Shown here: piece after piece, positions 48,501 through 53,378 of the stretch
Numbering within the stretch: position 1 is the stretch's first letter
Layout of the letters: each line of letters starts with the position of its first letter
Assembly: GCA_023053575.1 (NCBI GenBank)
Contig: JAKZAP010000009.1
Location: 16,349,869-16,413,868, forward strand
Source of the DNA: Branchinecta lynchi
Taxonomy: Eukaryota; Arthropoda; Branchiopoda; Anostraca; Branchinectidae
Length of the DNA: 64,000 nucleotides
Reading direction: 5' to 3'
The notes under the pieces: model-generated
The model's input: the letters and a program-made list of their open reading frames with translations, nothing else
Told to the model about the DNA's origin: nothing
Databases searched by the model: none
Position numbers and translations under genes: made by a program

Positions 48501-51500
48501 TGTGTCTACTTTTTAAGAGTGGAACCTAAGGTCAGGCCCGCCAAGGATTTCGACGCTATCCATAAGGTCCCAGTGACCCTATTCAAGACCTAGCCTTATC
48601 CACCACCCTCGAAACCGTATCAACAATGTCATAGGTGCTTTAAAGAAGTGAAGGGATGCTCACCTCAAAAGAACCTTGAGCACTTTTTTCCCCGTTTTCG
48701 CTTGGACATTCCGCACAAGTTCCACCTCCCACTTTGATATCTTCGCAGATGCAATGGAGCACAGCAGCCGTGCCACCAAAACGTCCTGAAAGATGGAAGA
48801 AATGATTTCAGATTTCCTAACACCACCAATTGAGACACGCCATAAGTGGCTTACTATTTCCTCGAAAACATACCCACTTTTGAACAAGCTGTAGATGTAG
48901 ATATCGCTTTCATTCTTTTCGAACTATCATGGTGAAATCCAATTTGTACAAACGTCTTTTCATACTGTACATGGTCACATTTTACGTGTTGGAGTGTTGG
49001 GACCACCACTGAGGCTGCTCTTGCAGGAGTTGCAGGAGCAGTATCGAATGGTGGCGGAAGAATATACTTATGGACAGGGTGCTCAAGCATTTTCCTACCA
49101 GAAGCCCTTGATCCTACGGGATCAACGGACTCAAGTTCAAATTTCTGAAGGAGCTCATTGTAAGGAATTTTGGGGGATCGTGACATAATCAGTAGGGCAC
49201 GTTTCTATATTTTTAGCTAAATATCAACTGCGTAATGCGTTTCTGATCTCAATTCTCCTCGCGATTGCCCTCACAATTCTCCTATTTCGCGTTTTTTTTT
49301 TTACTACTGAGATGAAGCAGATTCTCTTTTCTTGCGTTTAAGAAAGCTTCGTGATTATGCAGAACCGAGAAGTTCGATAGTCAGTTCTCGTTTCCCACAG
49401 TCCTTCCTCATTGGTCAACACAGGGCGGATGTTCAGTACGTATTATCAGGTACTAACAAGTGGCTAAATTAGTGTTATTGTCAAAAGCAAGAACTGAGAT
49501 ACGACAGTTAAGAAATGGGACCCCTGTTGAGGGTCCCACCCCCCAAACCGACCGGTTCCGTGGCAAATGGGCCCAGATTGCCCAGTGAGTAATGCTCATA
49601 ACTTGACCAGACCTGGACATAAGACGATGAAATTCCTTATACTTGTCAATTCCAAGGCTGGGAAATTACTCTCTAAGTTTCACCTACCCTACCCACCCCG
49701 TTCAAGGGCAACTTGGCCCAGATTGACCAGGAGTAAAGTTCGTTACCCCTGACGAATCTACAGATATCAAGTTGAAACTTGGTAGGTTTGTGAGCACTGG
49801 GATTTCTTTTGCTTTTTGCGGGCCTCAAACCACACCCCACTTGGTTCAGGGGCAACTGGGCAAAGATTGGCCACTTTTTATGTTTTTAACTTGACAAAAC
49901 TAGAGATAGCGATGAAATTCTTTTGTGCGTTTGGATCATCGGGTCTGGAATATCAATGTGGAGTTGAACCACTCCCTCCCCCCCCCCCCCCCACCGTTGA
50001 TGGGCAAGTGGGACCGGTTTGACCATGAGTAAAGTTTTAGACCCGTAACTGGAAACCCGATTAACCCGACCCCCCTCCCCTTCCTGTTCATGGGTAACTG
50101 AGCCCAGCTTTCATGTGAGTTACGTTCGTCTATGACATGTCTCAAATTCGACTCTTGTATACTTGAGAATATATATATATATACACTGCGAAAGTTCTTT
50201 GAATCAGAGGCGTCATTTGCATCCCAGAAAATCACAAAGTCTGTGAGAAACAAAGTGATTTGACAAAATTATGACAGGCAGTTATGAAAAGTAGATCTTA
50301 AGAAGGTATCTCATACTTCTGACTTAATTTATGAATGTATTTACTTCACAGAAATAAACAGCGATAAGTCAAAAAACTTAAAAAAGAAGAAAAAACTAGG
50401 TCTTTCACCAAACTTTGGCCTTTTTAAGTCGAGCTAATGCCGCTGCTGCCCCACTAGTTTTTTCGCGAAATCGCATCCCTGCTTTGCGTGTCGATCGCAA
50501 GTTGAGAATTTAGATAAGGCCTGAAGAAACCCTTGGTAAGAAAGGCCGAAATGCCGCATTGACAATTCGGCTGACTAAATATTAGAAAGAACAAATAAGC
50601 AGTAGAATACGATCTCCACAGTACGACCACGCGGAGTCGAACAGATTCCCGATGCCCGGTCCAATGCGAACGAGCGGAGGGTAGGAGCTGTGCGGAACAT
50701 GACAATTCGTTCCCTCTAGAAACAGCTCATCGCAGTAGAGCCCTGGAGAAGAAAAGTCGAGAGTAAACAGACTATTGGATGCTTAACATTAGTTGCGTTT
50801 TTTGCTGATACCATGGTATATGTTACCACGGTAACTGGATCTGCAATTAGTCGTTTTTGAGGTTATCGTGGTATCTGATACACGGTTGCTCTGCAAAAAC
50901 GACAACTGCCGAAATTGCGCTTTTCGAAGTCATCCCAAAAGAAAAATAAATATTCAGTCAAATTACTAAATGTCAAACTTCTTTCCCACCAATTTGACAA
51001 AATTCGATGAAAGTAAGATGACTTTCCAGATATCACGACCAGTTGCCACGGTCGGACCGTGGTATCTGAGTATCAAATACCACGATAACTGGCCAGATAC
51101 CACGATAACTGCAAAAAAGCCTTTTAACCGTGGTATCAGATACCATGGTATCTGCAAAAACACAACTATTGTGACGTCAAGTGTGGCGCTCTGCAGAGGC
51201 GGGTCATGCATGCCTGCTACGGTCTTTTCCTCTCAATGCGCAAGGGCTAAGAGGGAAGTAGACAAGCTTCAACTCAAATCTCAGCAAGTAGCTCTAGTTA
51301 GTTTTACCGGGGTATCTTTAGTCGGTGCATGGGACCGAAGACGGAGGTTCTATTGGCTTATTTGTTACTGACATTACATACGTCTAAATACATTACATAA
51401 AACGATAACGGGCATTTGGTTACTGGTCTTGACTAATAACTGGTCTAAAAGGTACAGGGAGGGCATAATGAAAATATGAAATACGGAATAATCACAAGTT

Positions 51501-51812
51501 TCTTAAACAAGTATCTGTCGGAATATTAAACGGTCAACTTGGTACGGTAACTGCCCAACTACTGGAGCAAATCAATTAAAAACTTACCAGTCCCAGCAAA
51601 AAAAGAAGGGCAGGAATGAATCCCAGACAAACTTAACTTACTATTCCAATAGAGACACTGTAGCCTATTAATTTTCAAACTCCTAAGACATTAATTCATC
51701 AATTACTTGTTACTTACATATTCCGATTCATGCAGCAAGATGAAAAAGAACTTGGCATACTTGGAGAACTCAGCTTTGACTTCGTCTGTCACAGAACCAA
51801 ACTCAAGTAAAC
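17557..51812 (-). CDS. CENPI: CENP-I/Mis6-like kinetochore gene (whole span, 5' incomplete)
   Basis: CENP-I (yeast Ctf3/Mis6) is an alpha-helical-repeat protein of the constitutive centromere-associated network, in a subcomplex with CENP-H and CENP-K at the inner kinetochore. Eleven minus-strand exons, read in order, follow the vertebrate protein from about its second quarter onward: VELVRNVQAKTG, MRPDLV, LKLPNVIASCL, SQWDGVAYRSELF, VVVFEKMC, HRPFVKGKIY and ATHLSFVPVIAVY each occupy the matching place. Introns are 0.26-5.7 kb and hold most of the transposons in the window. Phases agree at every join except 29642 to 25785, where an exon (phase 0 in, phase 2 out) is missing from my model. N-terminal exons were not found and probably lie beyond 52 kb. 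Confidence 0.75.
17991..18397. repeat. Local duplication, segment A (first copy)
   Basis: Nearly identical to 18871-19277 at an offset of exactly 880 bp (one difference noticed: GAAGATTCT against GAAAATTCT). It holds most of the TTA-target palindromic element, cut off at 18397. Confidence 0.9.
18398..18872 (-). repeat. Segment B, inverted copy of 23085-23560
   Basis: About 475 bp matching the reverse complement of 23085-23560 with no differences that I could find; both encode the same 76-codon open frame. The source segment lies inside the 22.6-24.8 kb inverted-repeat element. Here it is sandwiched between the two A copies. Confidence 0.9.
18871..19277. repeat. Local duplication, segment A (second copy)
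   Basis: Second copy of 17991-18397; it continues past the first copy's break into the intact right half of the palindromic element. Confidence 0.9.
19097..19327. mobile_element. Palindromic TTA-target element, intact copy
   Basis: TGGTGGGTTTACACACTGCG at the left and the complementary CAGTGTGTTAATGGACCG at the right. Almost the whole 231 bp is one long palindrome (GAGCTTGAAAACACTTCTAG against CTAGAAATCTTTTCAAGCTC). Flanked by TTA at 19094-19096 and 19328-19330. Non-coding, Harbinger-like by target. It sits between two halves of a family-H repeat (18917-19055 and 19425-19490). Confidence 0.8.
19537..19647 (-). CDS. CENPI: CENP-I homologue exon (near C-terminus)
   Basis: 111 bp, acceptor TCTTTTTAG and donor CCG|GTAAGT, phase 0 at both ends, 37 codons. 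The peptide GNLATHLSFVPVIAVYAKH matches the position of the vertebrate CENP-I segment with VHHPSFLSYAV. It follows the exon at 25318-25431. Confidence 0.75.
19764..20134. repeat. Repeat family N, copy 1
   Basis: Starts TTAAAGGACC and matches 27054-27428 throughout (CTCGCACTATTTACTA..., CCTTTTCCGAGACCCGTTGA, GGAGTGATTATGGAAGTAGG). Shared segments on both strands are open for 70 codons or more, but the two copies are diverged repeats with no conserved protein. Confidence 0.65.
20583..21006. mobile_element. AWT-target MITE, copy 2
   Basis: AGTTGC...GCAACT ends flanked by AAT at 20580-20582 and 21007-21009; same internal palindromes and central GAAATCATCCCAAAAGAAAA segment as the other copies. 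Confidence 0.85.
21010..22601. other. CENP-I intron, no supported feature
   Basis: Two adjoining plus-strand ORFs (21146-21349 and 21359-21544) look somewhat protein-like but lack clear splice sites or recognisable motifs. From 22503 to 22590 there are degenerate TTGGTAGAC repeats. Nothing else could be assigned. Confidence 0.35.
22602..24765. mobile_element. 2.2-kb element with self-complementary inverted ends
   Basis: GTGTTGCGAGAGCAACACTT at the left and AAGTGTTGCTCTCGCAACAC at the right form a perfect inverted repeat of about 29 bp. Each end is also a hairpin by itself (GTGTTGC/GCAACAC with a GAGA loop). A T-run of 26 follows the left end. Inside is a segment copied at 18.4 kb and a roughly 350-bp unit present two to three times (about 23566, 23708 and 24255). 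No transposase-like frame. Target duplication not found. Confidence 0.6.
23085..23560 (+). repeat. Source-side copy of segment B
   Basis: Reverse complement of 18398-18872, apparently identical. The 76-codon open frame at 23303-23533 recurs unchanged in the other copy, which reflects recent copying more than coding constraint. Confidence 0.9.
24766..25317. other. CENP-I intron, small hairpins only
   Basis: Immediately right of the 2.2-kb element lie short hairpins (GCCGGCGAAGCCGG, GTTGCCCGGGCAAC). The rest has no supported gene; the short minus ORF at 24853-25035 has no splice sites. Confidence 0.4.
25318..25431 (-). CDS. CENPI: CENP-I homologue exon
   Basis: 114 bp, phase 0 at both ends, 38 codons. 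The peptide GHRPFVKGKIYHSG matches the position of the vertebrate KPFGKGIYIDP motif. The donor CAGTCT|GTATAT is adequate. The acceptor ending CTGAAG was chosen because it alone keeps phase 0 with the exon at 25692-25785; a better pyrimidine tract lies just upstream but breaks the frame. Confidence 0.65.
25489..25645. mobile_element. Family-H MITE, compact copy
   Basis: TTGATAGTGCAAAACGG and CCGGTTTTGCACTATCAA are inverted ends about 157 bp apart. Inside are TACGTCAGCTGAATTTTAT, CCTGAAGAAAGGCCGAAA and TATAGCTCTAATAAAATT, the shared core of family H. It lies in the 260-bp intron between two CENP-I exons. Confidence 0.6.
25692..25785 (-). CDS. CENPI: CENP-I homologue exon
   Basis: 94 bp, acceptor TCTCACTTTTAG, donor GAT|GTGAGT. 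It enters in phase 2 and leaves in phase 0. The peptide YFKKVTPSADQKVQDSMKEI matches the place of vertebrate RYRKNLTAAKKNELVQKT. The preceding exon at 29642-29809 ends in phase 0, so one exon is missing between them. Confidence 0.65.
26253..26720. repeat. Repeat family X, copy 1
   Basis: Matches 44440-44868 over most of its length: AAAAGGACCTCTCTTGC..., TTCTGCCTTTTGTA, TTCTAAAATCCC, CGGAGAGCAGGAAGGCTGGA and GACAAGCGCTAACAAGAAAA. Its TAAAGGACC start resembles that of family N. Confidence 0.6.
27054..27428. repeat. Repeat family N, copy 2
   Basis: TTAAAGGACC at the left and GGTCCTTTAA at the right are inverted ends. The body matches 19764-20134. Probably a non-autonomous DNA element of about 375 bp. 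Confidence 0.65.
27430..28720. other. CENP-I intron, missing exon possibly here
   Basis: No exon is convincing. A donor-like GAGG|GTAAGC on the minus strand near 27627 lacks an open frame long enough to match. The plus ORF at 27850-28035 is Lys/Gln-rich and has no supporting signals. Confidence 0.3.
28730..29420 (+). pseudogene. Non-LTR retrotransposon (LINE) 3' fragment
   Basis: Broken frames give ESVKLLGVIIDDDLK, then HVDNIIRKTN, then LENVQKRAMRIILG and YEEALIKLDIPKLSVRR. These are the typical C-terminal region of CR1/jockey-type reverse transcriptase ORF2. Stops and frameshifts make it dead. It ends in tandem TTGATTGATTGATTG, a common LINE 3' tail. Confidence 0.8.
29642..29809 (-). CDS. 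CENPI: CENP-I homologue exon
   Basis: 168 bp, acceptor TATATCTTGCAG, donor TGT|GTGAGT, phase 0 to 0, 56 codons. MVVVFEKMCTSFLAEVSVDY matches the vertebrate FYEKVCDIYINYNLP segment. It joins the exon at 33200-33306 in frame. Confidence 0.8.
29955..30926 (+). repeat. GGGATCCC-family element, copy 5, nearly complete
   Basis: Begins ACAAGACCAAAGGTTTCGAT then GGGATCCCAAAAA, runs through about four monomers, then the C-rich tract and the CGAGAGTTATAGTGCG tail, and ends ACTTACGTTTTGGGATCCCA. A hairpin insert lies at 30553-30697. Confidence 0.75.
30553..30697. repeat. 145-bp near-perfect hairpin inserted in copy 5
   Basis: TTATTCAAACAATGTTTACA at the left is mirrored by TGTAAACATTGTTTGAATAA. The arms are about 63 bp with very few mismatches around an 18-base centre (TTCTTGGCAAGGGTCCAA). 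It shares ACGTCAGCT and CCGAAATAT with family H. Confidence 0.8.
31042..31496. mobile_element. Inverted-repeat element M, complete copy
   Basis: TTTAAAGTTTAACCGAAAAG at the left and CTTTTCAGTTAAACTTTAAA at the right are inverted. The interior matches, inverted, the copy at 35818-36272. Non-coding MITE of about 455 bp. Confidence 0.65.
31681..32093. mobile_element. Harbinger-like MITE, copy 2
   Basis: AGGCGTATTCTCGCCGTTCC and GGAACGGCGAGAATGCGCCT ends with TAA at 31678-31680 and 32094-32096. 413 bp; the same interior as 9473-9872, with high similarity. Confidence 0.85.
32338..32606. repeat. Opposed clusters of a CCAAACGCTGGATA motif
   Basis: The left cluster reads GCCAAAAGCTGGGTA, GCCTAACGCTGGACA and GCCAAACGCTGGATAC. 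The right cluster has it inverted (ATCCAGCGTTTGGCATAGG, ATCCAGCATTAGGTATAGG, CCCAGCATTTGGCATAGGG) plus one direct copy. One more stands alone at about 39998-40022. Probably an element with reiterated ends. Confidence 0.6.
32822..33005. repeat. TAACCCAAAG array inside an inverted repeat
   Basis: A degenerate 10-bp array (AAAGTAACCC), about a dozen units, lies between two direct copies of CGTACACCCTGG. Outside these, GGTCACCAA and TTGGTGACC are inverted. Telomere-like in look but 10 bp in period. Confidence 0.6.
33200..33306 (-). CDS. CENPI: CENP-I homologue exon
   Basis: 107 bp, acceptor TTTTTCTTTAG, donor TTG|GTAAGA, phase 1 to 0. VPLIRIAERGDSNLKAEVIE then CIGKLVVNL parallels the vertebrate LAQLFFTSTIYFKC...LLQNWL region. 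The first codon is completed across the junction with 38333-38500. Confidence 0.75.
33488..33520. repeat. Poly(A) run of 33
   Basis: Pure A tract followed by TCAAAATTATGG; it may be a retroposon tail, but no body was recognised upstream. Confidence 0.8.
34261..34474. mobile_element. Palindromic TTA-target element, copy 3
   Basis: TGGTGGGTTTACACACTGCG and the complementary CGCAGTGTGTAAATGGACCA ends with TTA at 34258-34260 and 34475-34477. 214 bp, almost wholly palindromic, matching 19097-19327. Confidence 0.85.
34690..35070 (+). pseudogene. LINE ORF2 C-terminal fragment
   Basis: The frame near 34768-34860 gives DPDGRYACPLRENEEENLDH then FLRRCPKLSGL, like the Cys/His knuckle near the C-terminus of several LINE ORF2 proteins. 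Frames are broken upstream. A TCTATCTATCTATC microsatellite tail follows at about 35055-35080. Confidence 0.6.
35480..36272. repeat. Element M, a degenerate and a complete copy in tandem
   Basis: 35818-36272 has both inverted ends (TTTAAAGTTTAACTGAAAAG and CTTTTCGGTTAAACTTTAA). 35480-35818 is a diverged direct repeat of the same body (TATTCTCCAC, GAATCTCAA, AAACGCGGCTT, ACAGGTACAAG). Another M right end follows at 37327-37378, after the GGGATCCC element. Confidence 0.6.
36274..37327 (+). repeat. GGGATCCC-family element, copy 6
   Basis: Begins ACAAGACAAAAGGTTTCGAT then GGGATCCC. It has about six monomers, the C-rich tract and the tail CAGACGGAAAACTTTTGCTA, and ends TTTTGGGATCCC. It lies directly against the right end of an M element. 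Confidence 0.75.
37430..37640. repeat. Family-H fragment
   Basis: CCTTCAGCCCAAACTGACTA at the left, and CCTGAAGATAACACTTGCCA then AAAAGGGCCGAG at the right, belong to the shared H core, with unrelated sequence between. Confidence 0.35.
38333..38500 (-). CDS. CENPI: CENP-I homologue exon with the WDG motif
   Basis: 168 bp, phase 1 to 1, donor GAAG|GTAAGA; acceptor GGCATAG chosen by phase. The peptide FLSQWDGVAYRSELFHLLPQ then IPI parallels the vertebrate CENP-I stretch LPLWDGLCCRSQFLQLVSWI closely, and is the strongest single support for the family call. Confidence 0.8.
38510..39160. repeat. Weak GGTCGGTTAACC repeats, otherwise nothing
   Basis: Motifs such as GTCGGTTAACCTACC, GTTAACCGACCGG, GTCGATTAACC and GGTCGGGTAAC recur on both strands between about 38704 and 39000, hinting at an old inverted-repeat element. 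No gene. Confidence 0.3.
39165..39491. repeat. Inverted-repeat element, GC-richer
   Basis: GAGCGTTTTCGCGTTGATGG at the left and CCACCCATGCGAAAACGTCC at the right are inverted. The interior has repeated GTTCAGCT and TTTTCGCGTG motifs. The 104-codon plus ORF overlapping it is probably not a gene. Confidence 0.45.
39590..40915 (+). pseudogene. LINE ORF2 fragments around a nested MITE
   Basis: 39596-39660 reads YSADDAQVCYFQKQ, a variant of the YADDTQ catalytic motif of non-LTR reverse transcriptase. 40720-40850 reads ILEYSCPVWHFGLT then TESVQKRASIII, the usual C-terminal segment of the same enzyme. The MITE copy at 40048-40443 lies between. Allowing for it, the spacing suits one broken element, although sequence between the motifs is too decayed to prove it. 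Confidence 0.6.
40048..40443. mobile_element. AWT-target MITE, copy 3
   Basis: AGTTGCGTTTTCGCAG and GCAAAAATGCAACT ends with ATT at 40045-40047 and 40444-40446. Same internal palindromes as the other copies. Confidence 0.85.
41321..41676. mobile_element. AWT-target MITE, copy 4
   Basis: AGTTGCGTTTTCACGG and GCAAAAACGTAACT ends. AAT at 41318-41320 and AAA at 41677-41679, one mismatch in the target duplication. Shorter than its relatives. Confidence 0.75.
41951..42105. repeat. About 55-bp tandem repeat, 3 units, at a splice donor
   Basis: The unit TAATTTCTAGGCTAAGTTAC then CGATAAAACTACCATTTTCA plus AGTGTAAGGTTC is repeated three times. The third unit runs into the CENP-I exon at 42088-42245, so donor-like sequence is reiterated. 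Confidence 0.75.
42088..42245 (-). CDS. CENPI: CENP-I homologue exon
   Basis: 158 bp, acceptor CATTTTACAG, entering in phase 2 and leaving in phase 1. PLMPTLKLPNVIASCLQDVN then IHPI, and FNRWIYLTLEN, parallel vertebrate LLQNIHCLELPSQMGSVLNN and FYYWLSQTLQEE. The donor is either AATG|GTGGGT (used here) or ATCG|GTAACT 12 bp further, which would end the exon at 42076; both give the same phase. Confidence 0.75.
42629..42859 (+). pseudogene. Possible LTR-retrotransposon pol fragment
   Basis: The peptide MRDEQRKDPGIRVVMDFISR resembles the EQRKDP-type region ahead of the integrase zinc finger in Ty3/gypsy polyproteins. No integrase follows, and the frame ends at 42859. Weak. Confidence 0.2.
43069..43438 (-). 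mobile_element. Inverted-repeat element J, copy 2 (empty site)
   Basis: AGGCTTCACCCTCCAGATT and AATCTGGAAGGTGAAGCCT ends, 370 bp. At about 43357-43372 it reads through the place where copy 1 carries the AWT MITE, with a single AAT. This is the pre-insertion state. Confidence 0.75.
43874..44170. mobile_element. TAGTAG-rich inverted-repeat element, copy 2
   Basis: GATGAAAAATTT...AGTAGTACGAAAACGTTGCA at the left, and TGCATGCAACTTTTTCGTAC...AAATTTTCATC at the right, are inverted over about 60 bp. Non-coding; the related copy is at 13560-13797. Confidence 0.6.
44440..44868. repeat. Repeat family X, copy 2
   Basis: TTAAAGGACCACTCTGGC start; matches 26253-26720 (GGAGAGCAGGGAGGCTGGAT, CGACAAGCGCTAACAAGAAA). 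Confidence 0.6.
44920..45020 (-). CDS. CENPI: CENP-I homologue exon
   Basis: 101 bp, acceptor ATATTTTCCAG, donor AACA|GTAAGT, phase 0 to 2. A basic, Met/Asp-rich peptide (MKVMKMDLIHEELNYAEIDK) in the variable linker of CENP-I. Assigned by phase and position more than by similarity. Confidence 0.65.
45953..46118 (-). CDS. CENPI: CENP-I homologue exon
   Basis: 166 bp, acceptor TATTTTTTTTCAG, donor CCT|GTAAGT, phase 2 to 0. QIQLMRPDLVREECKVSGRV then LFPKLP parallels vertebrate LSLYKFFAPALISVSLPVRK then KIYF. The first codon is completed across the junction with 48664-48785. Confidence 0.8.
46345..46800. repeat. Family-H element with AT-rich insert
   Basis: TCTGAAGAGGACCCTTGCCA then AGAGGGTCCGAAATATAGC at the left; TTGTACTATCAAATATGGTT and CAGCTTGGGCTGAAGGAATA at the right. 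Between them is low-complexity ATCAACATAACATC sequence. Confidence 0.5.
47090..48065. mobile_element. Poly(C)/poly(G)-armed inverted repeat nested in the hAT element
   Basis: The left arm (about 47090-47260) has C-runs of 15-25 separated by ACCGGTACCAA and AAAAAAACC. The right arm (about 47900-48065) has the complementary G-runs with GGTACCGG and TTTTTT. The edges GTCTATCACGGGTCTAGGCG and AACCCGTCTATCACG are direct, a possible target duplication. Confidence 0.6.
47297..47461 (+). repeat. GGGATCCC-family tail fragment
   Basis: GACCCAAAGAGTCATCGTGC, CGAGAGTTACCGTG, CAGACGGACGGACG and TTTCGGGATCCCAAAAA match the 3' tail of the family. Confidence 0.65.
48664..48785 (-). CDS. CENPI: CENP-I homologue exon
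   Basis: 122 bp, acceptor CCATCTTTCAG, donor TGAG|GTGAGC, phase 0 to 2. DVLVARLLCSIASAKISKWE then VELVRNVQAKTG parallels vertebrate DALCPYVCHLLYLLTKKENV then RKLLDLQAKMG. Confidence 0.8.
48854..49186 (-). CDS. Unrecognised ORF inside a CENP-I intron
   Basis: An ATG-started frame of 110 codons on the gene's own strand (MSRSPKIPYNELLQKFELES...). It is not needed by the CENP-I model, since the flanking exons join in frame without it. It might be a cassette exon, an unrelated gene or a transposon scrap. The donor-like GTGGGTATGT near its 3' end is the only splice hint. Confidence 0.2.
   Translation of the reverse strand: MSRSPKIPYNELLQKFELESVDPVGSRASGRKMLEHPVHKYILPPPFDTAPATPARAASVVVPTLQHVKCDHVQYEKTFVQIGFHHDSSKRMKAISTSTACSKVGMFSRK
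49500..50120 (+). repeat. Monomeric repeat family L, about 5 units
   Basis: Monomers of about 150 bp repeat CACCCCGTTCAAGGGCAACT then GGCCCAGATTGACCA and GAGTAAAGTTC, starting near 49555, 49700, 49845, 49998 and 50090. Poly(C) occurs in the fourth unit. No inverted ends were seen. Confidence 0.65.
50500..50580. repeat. Family-H core fragment
   Basis: CCTGAAGAAACCCTTGGTAA then GAAAGGCCGAAATGCC is a further copy of the CTGAAGA...GAAA core. Confidence 0.4.
50791..51167. mobile_element. AWT-target MITE, copy 5
   Basis: AGTTGCGTTTTTTGC and GCAAAAACACAACT ends with ATT at 50788-50790 and 51168-51170. Confidence 0.85.
51718..51812 (-). CDS. CENPI: CENP-I homologue exon (most 5' one found)
   Basis: 95 bp, acceptor TTTTCTCTTGAAG, donor TAT|GTAAGT, phase 1 to 0. 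LLEFGSVTDEVKAEFSKYAK then FFFILLHESEY parallels vertebrate WLVAMFDFIDRKEQINLLYG then FFFASLQD. The upstream exon, ending in phase 1, was not found in the window. Confidence 0.75.
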
Positions 51813-51880
51813 CTTCAAGAGAAAACATAAAAAGTTGACCACGCACATTCTGTCCCGAGGGCTTGCTCACTCTCAAAATC

Positions 51881-52500
51881 GGTGTACACTGGGTGGCGGG
51901 TGGCGCGAGTGGCAGATTGGTGGCGCAATATGGTGTACACCAAGTGGCGGAGAGTGGGCAGCCCCTCGACTATGTCAATGACGAAAAACGATGAAGTGTG
52001 AAGAGTGACTGGCGGACGGGTGGCGCGCGTGGCGGAAAATAACTATTTTTGAGCAAGAGGCGGGCGGTTGGCGCGCGTGGCGGAAGGTGGCGTGCGTGGC
52101 GGAAGGGTGGCGCGCGTGGCGGATGAGTGGCGGAAGGGTGGCGCGCGGGGCGGATGGGTGGCGCGCGTGGCGCAATATGGTGTACACCAAGTGGCGGAGA
52201 GTGGGAAGCCCCTCGACTATGTCAATGACGAAAAACGATGAAGTGTGAAGAGTGACTGGCGGGTGGGTGGCGTGCGTGGCGGAAATAACTATTTTTGAGC
52301 AAGAGGCGCGCGGTTGGCGCGCGTGGCGGAAGGGTGGCGCGCGTGGCGGAAGGGTGGCGCGCGTGGCGGAAGGGTGGCGCGCGTGGCGGAAGGGTGGCGC
52401 GCGTGGCGGACGAGTGGCGGAAGGGTGGCGCAATATGGTGTACACCAAGTGACGGAGAGTGGGAAGCCCCTCGATTATGTCAATGACGAAAAACGATGTG
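51881..52500. repeat. GC-rich minisatellite with higher-order repeats
   Basis: A 20-bp unit (GGCGGAAGGGTGGCGCGCGT) is set in a higher-order unit of about 250 bp that starts GGTGTACACCAAGTGGCGGA at 51932, 52179 and 52437 and contains a conserved CTCGACTATGTCAATGACGA segment. ORFs across it (200 codons on minus, Arg/His/Pro-rich) are repeat artefacts. Confidence 0.85.
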
Positions 52501-52586
52501 TGACTGAGTATCGTGATTAGACTGGAAGTATGCTTCCATGATACTATTATAGGCCAGAAGGTAACTTGGGCCCACACAGATATTTT

Positions 52587-52660
52587 TCTTTAGTTTTATT
52601 GATCATCGTTTCTTTAGTTTTATTGATCATCGTTTCTTTAGTTTCATTGATCATCGTGTT
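52587..52660. repeat. 24-bp tandem repeat, 3 units
   Basis: TTTCTTTAGTTTTATTGATC plus ATCG occurs three times in a row with one change. Confidence 0.85.
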
Positions 52661-52865
52661 TCTGCTCAAATGTTCTCAAATAGTTTACAGAATATTACAG
52701 CCGGCTTCGGCTGTTTTTAGCCTCTTTCCATGCCCCTTGCCTTGGAAGACAATCTTGGCAAATTGTACATAACCGGTCTTCGGACGGGAAGATTAGCTTG
52801 ACGAGGATCCTTAAATGGTAGGCCCGATATACCTTTTGTAAATAGTGAACTGATAGACAAAAATT

Positions 52866-52937
52866 CTCCTCAGCCGGGATTCGAACCCAGGACCCTCTGC
52901 TTACAAGGCAGTCACTCTACCACTGAGCTACCGAGGG
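52866..52937 (-). tRNA. tRNA-Thr(UGU)-like gene
   Basis: The minus strand folds as a cloverleaf of 72 nt: D stem GCTC/GAGT, anticodon stem ACTGC/GCAGA with loop CTTGTAA (anticodon UGU at 34-36), T arm CTGGG-TTCGAAT-CCCGG, acceptor CCCTCGG/CTGAGGA. The A box TAGCTCAGTGGTAGAG and B box GGTTCGAATCC are good, and a TTTTT terminator follows within a few bases. The 1-72 and 27-43 pairs are mismatched, so a tRNA-derived retroposon is possible. Confidence 0.65.
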
Positions 52938-53378
52938 GCTTGTTTACATGGGGATGTGCCGATATTTGTTTGCTAGTTATTTCTGTTCTGCTAGTTCTTT
53001 TTTTATTTGTTAGTTTAGTCTGATTCGGTTTTCTTTTTTTCTTCTTCTTTTTTCTTCCCTTCTTATACTCAATTTGTCACATTTTGTGTTTAGAATGGGT
53101 TAATAAAATCATTCATTCTTTCATATACCGCTGCCAAAGCATCGTAGCTGACGGATTCGTTTTATGCGTTGTCTGAATATAAGTTTCCCGGTCAGTATAT
53201 TGTCAGTATATTGTCAACTGAGGATATAGATACACTTATAAAGTAGAATCTCGTGACAATAATGGATGGGAATACCACTGAAGGAGAATTAATTACCGTA
53301 CTATCATAATTAGGCTACCACCGTTCATTTAAGTGTGATTGTCATATGACTTTTGTCAGGGTGGGGAATGTGGTCCAC

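Noticed and set aside
48854..49186. First exon of CENP-I
   Set aside because: The exons at 51718-51812 and 48664-48785 join in frame without it and it would fall between them; kept only as an unassigned ORF.
51975..52577. 200-codon minus-strand ORF rich in Arg, His and Pro
   Set aside because: It is a translation of the 20-bp GC-rich minisatellite; every frame is open because of the repeat.
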